Shown one piece after another: positions 45,788 to 55,080 of a DNA stretch of 64,000 nt. The stretch covers positions 21,868 to 85,867 of the forward strand of contig NZ_JANZKU010000021.1 in the NCBI RefSeq assembly GCF_025642785.1, in the 5' to 3' direction. Position numbers and translations under genes: made by a program. Numbering within the stretch: the first letter of the stretch is position 1; every line of letters begins with the position of its first letter. This DNA comes from Pseudomonas sp. RIT-PI-AD (GTDB taxonomy: Bacteria; Pseudomonadota; Gammaproteobacteria; Pseudomonadales; Pseudomonadaceae). The notes beneath the pieces were generated by a model. The model had not been told where the DNA came from, did not search any database, and saw only the letters and a list, made by a program, of their open reading frames with translations.

Positions 45788-46843
45788 TCAGGCGTTCTGC
45801 GACGTATCGCGCTCCGCCACGGTCTTCTTGGTCTCGATGTTCTTCTGGCGCAGCTTCTTCGCCCGTGCTTCCAGTACCAGGTAGATCACGGTGGCGATCA
45901 CCAGCGGCAGCAGGAAGTAGATGAACCGATAGCCGATCAGCGCCGCGAGTATCCCGCCCTTGGAGACTTGATGGCTCAGCATGGCGATGAAAATCGCTTC
46001 GATTACACCCAGCCCCGCAGGAATATGGGTGATGGCGCCGGCGATGCTGCTGATGAGCAACACCCCCAGGATCGTCGGATAGCCCACCTTGGGCAGCAGC
46101 ACCGCCACCACCAGCGCCATCAGCGCCCAGTTGGCGGCACCCAGCGCGGCCTGTGCCAGGGCCAGGCGCAGCGAGGGGAGGCTGATGTCCTTGCCGCGCA
46201 GGGTCCAGGTGCGGCGCTTGGAAAAGCGGCAAGCCAGCAGGTAGCCCACACCGGCGGCCACCAGGCCGAAGCCGATTAGTTGCAGCGTATCGGTACCGAT
46301 CTTCCAGCCTTCCGGCAATTCCACCAGGCGCATGGCGAACACCACCCCGGCGAGCAGGATGTAGCCCAGCCAATTGGTGAGCAGGCTGAAACTGAGCACC
46401 TTGGTGATCTGGCCGTTATCCAGTCCCAGGCGCGAATAGAGCCGGTAGCGGAAGGCGATGCTGCCGACCCAGGAACCCAGGTTGAGGTTGAAGGCGTAGC
46501 AAACGAAAGTCAGCGGCAATATCTGCCTGGCCGGCAAATGATGCCCGGAATACAGGCGGCCGAGCAGGTCGAACGCGCTGTAGACCAGATAACTGAGCAG
46601 GGTCACCGCGGCGGCCAGTAACAGGGTCTGCGGGCGGTATTCCCGCAGGGTGGTCATCACTTCCTGCCAGTCGAGTTTTTTCGCCAGCATGTAGAACAGC
46701 ACCGCCACCAGGATGAAGAACCCGAGGGTAAGGATGCGCTTGAGCAGGACGAAGCGCTTCTTACCCTTCGTCCGCCCTTCAGACGGAGCGTCGTCGCCAT
46801 CCTGGGGCTGCGCCCGGTTGTAGCCCGCCGTCGTCGCTTTCAT
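45788..46843 (-). CDS. ybhN: YbhN-like integral membrane protein (LPG synthase TM family)
   Basis: A 351-residue protein with a basic N-terminal tail and about eight membrane helices, in the lysylphosphatidylglycerol synthase flippase-domain family (UPF0104). It lacks the C-terminal aminoacyl transferase domain, so a role in lipid flipping or transport is the usual inference. Typical segments include ITHIPAGLGVIEA near residue 277. It is third in ybhP-clsB-ybhN, its start overlapping the clsB stop by 4 bp, and the gene set is conserved with E. coli ybhNOP. Last gene before a terminator. Confidence 0.88.
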   Translation of the reverse strand: MKATTAGYNRAQPQDGDDAPSEGRTKGKKRFVLLKRILTLGFFILVAVLFYMLAKKLDWQEVMTTLREYRPQTLLLAAAVTLLSYLVYSAFDLLGRLYSGHHLPARQILPLTFVCYAFNLNLGSWVGSIAFRYRLYSRLGLDNGQITKVLSFSLLTNWLGYILLAGVVFAMRLVELPEGWKIGTDTLQLIGFGLVAAGVGYLLACRFSKRRTWTLRGKDISLPSLRLALAQAALGAANWALMALVVAVLLPKVGYPTILGVLLISSIAGAITHIPAGLGVIEAIFIAMLSHQVSKGGILAALIGYRFIYFLLPLVIATVIYLVLEARAKKLRQKNIETKKTVAERDTSQNA

Positions 46844-48099
46844 GAGGTGGTCTTCTCGGGTTCGTGCAGCACACTTTTGGCGGCCTCCGCGGGAAGCTCG
46901 TCCGGCAGGCGGAAGGGTTTCAGCTTCGGCGAGTGGGCGGGCAGTACACCGGCGATGGCCGGAAAATGGCGCAGGAAGTGAAAGATCAGGAATACCAGTG
47001 GCGCCCGCCAGAAATAGCCTTGCACCATTTTTTCCAGGCTGATGCTCTTGCAGTGCTCGGCCGCCAGTTGTTGCAGCCGCTCGTACAGGTGCTGGTTGAA
47101 GGCGTGGTCGCGGATCACAAGGTTCGCTTCGAGGTTCAGCGACAGGCTCAGCGGATCGAGATTGCTGGAGCCCACGGTGGACCATTCATGATCGACCAGC
47201 GCCACCTTGCCGTGCAGTGGACGCTGGCAATATTCGTAGACCTGCACGCCATCCCGCAGCAAGTAGTTGTAGAGCATGCGCGCGGCCATCTTGGCGATCG
47301 GCATGTCCGGTTGCCCCTGCATGATCAGCGTGACCTTCACCCCGCGGCGCGCGGCATTGCGCAATTCGCGCAGCAACCGATAGCCGGGGAAGAAGTAGGC
47401 ATTGGCGATCATCAGGCGGAAGTTCGCCGAGCGGATCGCCTTCAGGTAATGCTCTTCGATGTCGTTACGATGATTGACGTTGTCGCGCACCACCAGCAGG
47501 GCACGAGCGTCGCCCTTGTGGCCGCTGTTCTGCGCCCGCGCCGGCGCGGTGGCGCGGACTCGGCGCCACCAGCGCTTCTTCGGTTGGGCGCCGTTGGCCA
47601 GCATGAGCAGGGCGGCGCGATGCATGTCGCTGACCACCGGTCCCTCGACTTCCACCGCATAGTCCTGCTTGGCTTCCGGGCCGAAGTCGCCCAGGTGGTC
47701 GGCGGAAAAGTTGATGCCGCCGATGAAGGCGCGCTCCACATCGATCACCACCAGCTTGCGATGCAGCCGGCGGAACAGATTGGTGCGCATGCCCAGCACC
47801 TTGGAGCGCGGGTCGAAGAAGTGCACCTTCACGCCGGCTTCGGTGAGCTCGCGGAGGAACTCCAGGGTGAGCTCCGCCGAGCCGTAGCCGTCCAGGCTGA
47901 TTTCCACCCTGACGCCGCGCCGGGCAGCGGCGATCAAGACTTCCTGCAAGGCCTTGCCGACCTTGTCGTCGAAGAGGATGAAGGTCTCGATCAGGACTTC
48001 CTTGCGTGCCTCGCCGATCGCTTCGAATACTCGGGGGAAGAAGGCTTCGCCGTTCTCCAGCAACCGGATGCGGTTGCCCTCTTGCCAACTGAAGCTCAT
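46840..48099 (-). CDS. clsB: ClsB, cardiolipin synthase (PLD superfamily)
   Basis: A 419-residue phospholipase D-type cardiolipin synthase of the ClsB/YbhO group, which joins two phosphatidylglycerols (ClsB can also use other alcohols). Both HKD motifs are present: His113/Lys115/Asp120 (LHRKLVVID) and His296/Lys298/Asp303 (LHGKVALVD). It has no long N-terminal membrane pair, unlike ClsA. It is coupled at both ends: its start overlaps the ybhP stop, and its stop overlaps the ybhN start. Confidence 0.92.
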   Translation of the reverse strand: MSFSWQEGNRIRLLENGEAFFPRVFEAIGEARKEVLIETFILFDDKVGKALQEVLIAAARRGVRVEISLDGYGSAELTLEFLRELTEAGVKVHFFDPRSKVLGMRTNLFRRLHRKLVVIDVERAFIGGINFSADHLGDFGPEAKQDYAVEVEGPVVSDMHRAALLMLANGAQPKKRWWRRVRATAPARAQNSGHKGDARALLVVRDNVNHRNDIEEHYLKAIRSANFRLMIANAYFFPGYRLLRELRNAARRGVKVTLIMQGQPDMPIAKMAARMLYNYLLRDGVQVYEYCQRPLHGKVALVDHEWSTVGSSNLDPLSLSLNLEANLVIRDHAFNQHLYERLQQLAAEHCKSISLEKMVQGYFWRAPLVFLIFHFLRHFPAIAGVLPAHSPKLKPFRLPDELPAEAAKSVLHEPEKTTS

Positions 48100-48890
48100 A
48101 ACCGTACCTCGACCGCCAGTGGTGCATGATCCGACAAGTGCGACCAGGGACGGTTCGCCAGGACTTCCGGTGCATGGCTGGTGGCATTGCGCACGTAGAT
48201 CCGGTCCAGGCGCAGGAACGGCCAGCGTGCCGGGAAGCTCCTCGCCGGCATGCCGCGCTCGGCGACGAAGGCTTCCTTCAGGCCCGCGCCGTCGGCGAGC
48301 ACCTTGTCGGCTTGCAGGCGCCAGTCGTTGAAGTCGCCGGCGACGATGACCGGTGCATCGGCGGGAACGTCTTCCAGCAGCCGGCACAGCAGGTGCATCT
48401 GCTGCAAGCGCTGACCCTCGCGCAGGCCCAGGTGCACGCAGATGGCGTGCAGCTCGCCGCCGCCGGGAATGGCCAGCACGCAGTGCAGCAGGCCCCGGCG
48501 TTCGGGCCCGCTGATGGACACGTCGTGATTCTCGTAACGCACGATGGGGAATTTCGACAGCAGGGCGTTGCCATGATCGCCATCCGGGTAGACGGCGTTG
48601 CGGCCGTAGGCGAAATCGCTCCACATGCTGTCGGCGAGGTATTCGTACTGCGGGGTCGGCGGCCAGTCGGCATGTCTAGAGGCGTGGCGCTGGTGGGTGC
48701 CATGGACTTCCTGGAGGAAGACCACGTCCGCCGATACGCTGCGGACCGCCTCGCGCAATTCCGGGAGGATGAAACGCCGGTTGAACGAGGTGAAGCCCTT
48801 GTGGGTGTTCACGGTGAGGATGCGCAGGGCGCGAAGGGGCTCCCCGGCCGGGGCGTTCACCGAGGCAGCGAGTGGTGGTGCGGAGGTCAT
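48096..48890 (-). CDS. ybhP: YbhP-like endonuclease/exonuclease/phosphatase protein
   Basis: A 264-residue EEP-superfamily protein, with the metal-dependent fold shared by DNase I, exonuclease III and phospholipid/inositol phosphatases. Visible motifs: NTHKG (~28), FLQEVHG with the catalytic Glu (~61), GDFNDW (~195) and SDHAPL near the end (~253). Its constant pairing with cardiolipin synthase and a YbhN flippase suggests a membrane-lipid substrate, but this is inference. First gene of the operon; the stop overlaps the clsB start. Confidence 0.86.
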   Translation of the reverse strand: MTSAPPLAASVNAPAGEPLRALRILTVNTHKGFTSFNRRFILPELREAVRSVSADVVFLQEVHGTHQRHASRHADWPPTPQYEYLADSMWSDFAYGRNAVYPDGDHGNALLSKFPIVRYENHDVSISGPERRGLLHCVLAIPGGGELHAICVHLGLREGQRLQQMHLLCRLLEDVPADAPVIVAGDFNDWRLQADKVLADGAGLKEAFVAERGMPARSFPARWPFLRLDRIYVRNATSHAPEVLANRPWSHLSDHAPLAVEVRL

Positions 48891-49432
48891 TCGGCGTCTC
48901 CCTGTCTGCGGGATTCCATGGCCTGTCGCGACGGGCGAACACAGGCGTTGGGAGGGTTCCGGGTGCGAGCCTTGGCCACCATGGCCAAGTGATCGGTTAC
49001 CGGGGAAGTAGCGATGTGCCGCGGGGGCGGGGTGGTCCTGGCGGATGTGCGCAGTATCTGACGATGAAGCGAATGGCGCCGCGCTGCGGACGAGTCGGGC
49101 GCACCCGTGCGCCGCGCAGGGCCTGGCGCCGAATGGCTGGGTTGCCCGCAGCCTGGCGATCGATAAGGTTGAAGGTCAGTCATCGGCCGACAATGCGCTC
49201 CACTTCTTCGTCCGGATACATCGGGTAGCGATGCCCACTCGCCAGGGTTTCCCGCCATCGATCGGGCGAGCCGAGCGCGGTGTGCGTTGCTCTGGGGCTT
49301 TCTTTTCCGACTGGAAGGGAATGGAGAGGGTTCCGGCCGATTGTCAGCGGCATACCCTCTGCGTGCGCGAAAAAGCGGGAGATCGAGGCGAGGAGGGTGG
49401 GTTTGGCGCGGATCGGCGCGCCTGCGGCGTCC
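48891..49432. other. 542-bp gap between the ybhP operon and the glycosyltransferase gene
   Basis: No convincing gene is present. It should carry the ybhP promoter and the 3' end of the long glg-tre transcript. One perfect hairpin is visible (48971-48977 with 48983-48989, loop ACCAT), without a T-run; it is closer to ybhP than to the upstream operon. Confidence 0.55.
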
Positions 49433-50080
49433 TCAGAACAGCGTCTTCAGGTAATCGCCGAAGCCGCCGGTGGCGCGACAGTCCAAACGGGTGCTGGTGA
49501 ACACCTGGGGCGCGCTGCTCCAGGCGATACAGGCCCCGCAACGCTCGAGTTCACGTACCAACTCCACGTCTTCGTGGGCGGAAAGGGGCTGGAAGCCTCC
49601 GGCTTGAAGGTAGGCGCTGGCGCTGACGCCGAGGTTGGCGCCGTGGATATGGCGATGGCCGTCGCGTTGCTCATAAGCCGATTCGTAGCGCACCCGGACC
49701 TGTTCGGGCAGGCCATGCCAGTGCTCGATGCGCACCGTGCCGCAGACGGCGTCGGCTTGCAGGGCCAGTTGCGCCACCAACCAGTCCTCGGCGACCCGGC
49801 TGTCGGCGTCGGTGCAGGCAATCCAGCGCGCGCCGCGGTCGATCAGGAAATCCGCGCCCAGGGCCCGGGCCTGGCCGACGTTGCGAGCCTGCGCCTCGAT
49901 GACGAATACGCCATGGGCCTCGGCGATGGTCGCGGACTGGTCGGTGCAACTGTCCAGCACCGCGACCACCTCGACCCGCTCGTCTTCCAGGCCGGGATGC
50001 GCCGCGGCGCGCAGCACGGCCCGCAGGCACTCGCCGAGAAGCTCTTCTTCGTTGTGGGCGGGTATCACGATGCCGATCAT
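49433..50080 (-). CDS. GT2-family glycosyltransferase, last gene of the four-gene cluster
   Basis: A 215-residue soluble glycosyltransferase with the GT-A fold: nucleotide-sugar entry motif IPAHNEEELLGECL (6-19) and the metal-binding DxD-type TDADS (90-94), followed by HIHGANLGVSASAY and an HEDVELV acidic motif (~174), the likely catalytic-base region. It has no membrane segment, and it is shorter than most polymer-forming GT2 enzymes, so transfer of a single sugar to a small acceptor is likely. Its start overlaps the methyltransferase stop by 4 bp. Donor and acceptor unknown. Confidence 0.82.
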   Translation of the reverse strand: MIGIVIPAHNEEELLGECLRAVLRAAAHPGLEDERVEVVAVLDSCTDQSATIAEAHGVFVIEAQARNVGQARALGADFLIDRGARWIACTDADSRVAEDWLVAQLALQADAVCGTVRIEHWHGLPEQVRVRYESAYEQRDGHRHIHGANLGVSASAYLQAGGFQPLSAHEDVELVRELERCGACIAWSSAPQVFTSTRLDCRATGGFGDYLKTLF

Positions 50081-50691
50081 ACGGACTCCCCTCGCAAGCC
50101 TTCCCGCTGCGCCACGGTCATCGGGTCCCGCGACCACAGGTCCAGCAGCAGATCGGGTTCTTCGTGACGCAGCACCCGTGGCATGCCCAGATGCTGGTCC
50201 AGCAGTGCGTGGACGTCGTCGCCGATCAACGGACAACCTTCGATCGCGGGACGCCAGTGGCAGGCCAGCAGACTGCCTTCCGGAGTCAGGCTGGCGCGTG
50301 CCCGTTCGATCACCGCGAGCATGTCCGCGCGGTCCAGGTAGTAGCCGAGTTCGCTGAATACGATCAGGTCGAATTGGCCCTCCGGCCAATCCTGCGGCAG
50401 GCGACTTTGCCGGACGCTGGCATGGGCTTCGCTGGAAAGGCGTCGCTTCGCCAGGTCCACTGCGGCGCTGGAGGTGTCGCAGCACAGGAGGTGCTTGCAG
50501 CGTCGTGCCAGGAGCACGCTCAGCTCGCCGTTGGCGCAGCCCGGTTCGAAGATCGACCGATAGCGTTCCCGGGGCAGGGCGGCCAGGGTCAGGGCGCGCT
50601 TGCGTCGCTCGTACCAGCGCTCCCGAAACGACCAGGGGTCGTCGCATTCCGCGTAGAGCCGTTCGAAATAGGCATCCGCTACGCTGCTCAT
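50077..50691 (-). CDS. NodS-like SAM-dependent methyltransferase
   Basis: A 204-residue class I methyltransferase. SAM-binding motif I is FEPGCANGE (48-56), an acidic residue ends strand 2 (LLCCDTS, ~72), and motif IV region FDLIVFSELGYYLD (~107-120) resembles NodS, the N-methyltransferase of rhizobial lipochitooligosaccharide synthesis. NodS acts on an amine exposed by a deacetylase, which fits the PIG-L gene next door; the reaction here is inferred. It overlaps both neighbours by 4 bp (ATGA). Confidence 0.82.
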   Translation of the reverse strand: MSSVADAYFERLYAECDDPWSFRERWYERRKRALTLAALPRERYRSIFEPGCANGELSVLLARRCKHLLCCDTSSAAVDLAKRRLSSEAHASVRQSRLPQDWPEGQFDLIVFSELGYYLDRADMLAVIERARASLTPEGSLLACHWRPAIEGCPLIGDDVHALLDQHLGMPRVLRHEEPDLLLDLWSRDPMTVAQREGLRGESV

Positions 50692-51446
50692 AGAAACACC
50701 ACCTCAAAAGGTTGCAGCAAACGCTCCAAGGCATCGGCGCTGAGCACCGGCGGCAGGCCGATCTGCGGATCGCCCAGCAACTGACTGGCGAAGGCCTGCA
50801 TCGCATGGCGCTTGCGCGCCAGGGTCTGGCTGTCGAGGACGATCTTGCAGGCCCGCGCCCAGGGAATCCGGACGTCCTCGGGGGACGCCCAATGCCAGGC
50901 CCAGATCGGCACTTCGTGGAAGGTGGCACCTGCCGCCAGGGCGGCCGCGGCCGCTGCGCGACCCACGGCTTCATGGTCGGTGTGGCCGTCGTCGCACCAG
51001 GTGGCGAACACCACATCCTTGGCCTGCAGATAACGGCCGAGGAACTCGCGCAACTCGCGTTCGCGGGTGGCCACGCCGCTGTCGGGGAAGCCGCCGCGCA
51101 CCCACCGCAGATCGGCCGGGTTCACGCCCAGGCGGCGCAAGGCCTCGGCGCTTTCCAGCGGGCGGATCACGCTGAGCCGCTCGGGGCTCCAATGCTGCGA
51201 GCCGGGATGGCTGGCACTGCCGTTGGTCACCGAGATCAATTGCAATTCGCGGCCGGCGTCGACCAGTTGTTTCATCAGGCCTCCGCTGCCGAGGATTTCG
51301 TCATCGGGGTGTGGCGCGATGATCACTGCCCGCGCGCCTTCCGGTACCAGCGTCCCGATGTCCAGGGTCGGGACTTCCGCCAGGTGGCGCGACGCCGTCC
51401 ATGCCTGTTTCGGCGTGCCCAGGCCGATGATCGGGTTGGCTTTCAT
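50688..51446 (-). CDS. PIG-L/LmbE-family deacetylase
   Basis: A 252-residue zinc-dependent de-N-acetylase: zinc/catalytic motif PHPDDE (45-50; His46, Asp48, Asp49) and the second zinc site GHTDHEAVG (His158). Relatives deacetylate N-acetylglucosaminyl groups in GPI anchor, mycothiol and bacillithiol synthesis. Here it is coupled to a NodS-like methyltransferase, a GT2 enzyme and a flavoprotein, suggesting processing of an amino-sugar or acylated amine. Its start overlaps the upstream dehydrogenase-like gene by 4 bp. Substrate unknown. Confidence 0.85.
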   Translation of the reverse strand: MKANPIIGLGTPKQAWTASRHLAEVPTLDIGTLVPEGARAVIIAPHPDDEILGSGGLMKQLVDAGRELQLISVTNGSASHPGSQHWSPERLSVIRPLESAEALRRLGVNPADLRWVRGGFPDSGVATRERELREFLGRYLQAKDVVFATWCDDGHTDHEAVGRAAAAAALAAGATFHEVPIWAWHWASPEDVRIPWARACKIVLDSQTLARKRHAMQAFASQLLGDPQIGLPPVLSADALERLLQPFEVVFL

Positions 51447-52447
51447 AATGCCCAGCTCCCGCTTGCCTGCCCGCGGCAGAGTTCGCCGAGCGCGGCGAGA
51501 TCGCGTTCCGCATGGCTCTGCCGAAGGAATACCGGCAGGTCGGTCGACAGGCGCGCGAAATGCGGGTCGCGACAGTAGGGCTGCGCGCCCAGGGCTCGGC
51601 CGGTTTCGCGCAACACCCGCTCCGCGCAGTCCTCGGCAATGGCCCGGGCTCGGCGCGCGGGTAGCTGCGCATCCCCATGGGGATTGGCGTCGATCCAGGC
51701 GGCGCAGGCCCTCAAGGCGGCGCCGCACGCTTGCAGGCAGGCGTCCACCGAGCCTAGATGGGCGAGGGCATGGGGCTCGCTTCGACCCTGCTGGCGTAAA
51801 TGTTCCGCGAGGGCGACCGCCGCCCCGTACCAGCAGGCGGCGATACCGCCGCCGCCTTGCCAGAAACCGGGTCGATGCAGGTAAGCCTCGGGATCGCCGA
51901 TGCGATAGCCGACGGCGTCCTCGAAGAGCACGTCGACACTGCCGGTCGCCGCCATGCCCACCGCCCGCCAACCCTGGTCGGTGATGCTCACGCCGGCCTG
52001 GTCCAGTTCGACGGCGACCAGTTGTTGGCGATCCTTTTCGTCCCAGGCGGTGATCAACCCATGGCTCACCACCGCGGCGCCGGAGCACCAGGATTTGCGA
52101 CCGTCCAGGCGAACGCGACCACCCGCATCGGGGCGGATGGACACTTTCGCTTGGGGAGGTTCGGCCGCCCAGGTCCCCCACAGGCTGCCCGCGGGCGGAG
52201 ACTCGGCGCCCAGTTCGGCCATGATGGCCAAGGCGTCGGTGTGGCCTTCGTACAGTTTGCACACGCCCAGATCGAAACCCGCGACTTCGGCAAGCGCCTG
52301 CCAGCGTTCCAGCGTGCGCCCCGAGCCCGGGTACGGAAGGCGATCCATGCCCTCCGCGACCAGGGCGCCCATGAGGGTGCCGGGTGAATCGTGCTGTGCA
52401 ACGGAAAAGCGAGTCTGCAGGAAATCCTTCAATAGCGAGGGGCGCAT
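51443..52447 (-). CDS. Acyl-CoA dehydrogenase-like flavoprotein, first gene of the four-gene cluster
   Basis: A 334-residue member of the acyl-CoA dehydrogenase superfamily, ~45 residues shorter than typical members. The beta-domain signature appears as GRKSWCSGAAVVSHGLI (116-132), and a helical C-terminal domain follows. I cannot find the usual catalytic Glu motif (YEG-type); the C-terminal end reads FLRQSHAERDLAALG instead. It could be a dehydrogenase with a shifted base, or an oxygenase/oxidase of the same fold. The ATG at 52447 is preferred because GAGGGA lies just before it; an ATG at 52462 is possible. It begins only 18 bp after the glgX stop, which suggests a shared transcript. Confidence 0.75.
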   Translation of the reverse strand: MRPSLLKDFLQTRFSVAQHDSPGTLMGALVAEGMDRLPYPGSGRTLERWQALAEVAGFDLGVCKLYEGHTDALAIMAELGAESPPAGSLWGTWAAEPPQAKVSIRPDAGGRVRLDGRKSWCSGAAVVSHGLITAWDEKDRQQLVAVELDQAGVSITDQGWRAVGMAATGSVDVLFEDAVGYRIGDPEAYLHRPGFWQGGGGIAACWYGAAVALAEHLRQQGRSEPHALAHLGSVDACLQACGAALRACAAWIDANPHGDAQLPARRARAIAEDCAERVLRETGRALGAQPYCRDPHFARLSTDLPVFLRQSHAERDLAALGELCRGQASGSWAL

Positions 52448-52465
52448 TCCCACTTCCCTCATCGC

Positions 52466-54628
<2,163 letters not shown>

Positions 54629-54693
54629 GCCTACTCCTGGGACATTGATGTTCCGGGGCGCTGGGGTCCGATCAGCGGGACCCTGGCCCGGTA

Positions 54694-55080
54694 TCACTTG
54701 ACGGGTTTTACCGCGCCGGCCTTGGGCTTCTTGGGTTGAGTTGGCTTGTCGGCCTGCGGCTTGGTCGCGCTGGCGGTCTTGTCGAGGGGCTTGACCGCGG
54801 CGGCAGGCTTGGAAGCCGGCTCCTTGGAAGTCTTCTCGGCCGGCGCGGAGGCCTTCACGGGTGCGGCCTTCGCGCGCTTGGCCGGCGCTGCCGGCGCGTC
54901 CGTCGAGGCACTTTCACCAGCCTTACCGCGGCGCGGCTTGGGCGCGGGGCCACCCTTGCTCTCGGCCTCGGCGAGCTTCCTCGCCATTTCCCAATGACGC
55001 GCATGCTGTCCGTGGGGCTTGCCTTCGGATTCCCATATTTGATAGGCGAATTCGCGAATACGTTGTTCTTTGGCACTCAT
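54694..55080 (-). CDS. DUF2934 protein with Lys/Ala/Pro-rich tail
   Basis: A 128-residue protein in two parts. Residues 1-40 form the DUF2934 helical domain (RIREFAYQIWESEGKPHGQHARHW). Residues 41-128 are low-complexity, rich in Lys, Ala and Pro and strongly basic, resembling histone H1-like or AlgP-type tails. DUF2934 genes often accompany trehalose and glucan metabolism genes in proteobacteria, but the function is unknown. The start overlaps the treY stop by 4 bp and the end is 65 bp before glgX. Binding to DNA, RNA or polyanionic glucan is possible; none is shown. Confidence 0.85.
   Translation of the reverse strand: MSAKEQRIREFAYQIWESEGKPHGQHARHWEMARKLAEAESKGGPAPKPRRGKAGESASTDAPAAPAKRAKAAPVKASAPAEKTSKEPASKPAAAVKPLDKTASATKPQADKPTQPKKPKAGAVKPVK

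Noticed and set aside
49045..49500. A plus-strand frame in the ybhP-glycosyltransferase gap
   Set aside because: It runs into the antisense of the glycosyltransferase, with no ribosome site and no recognisable domain.
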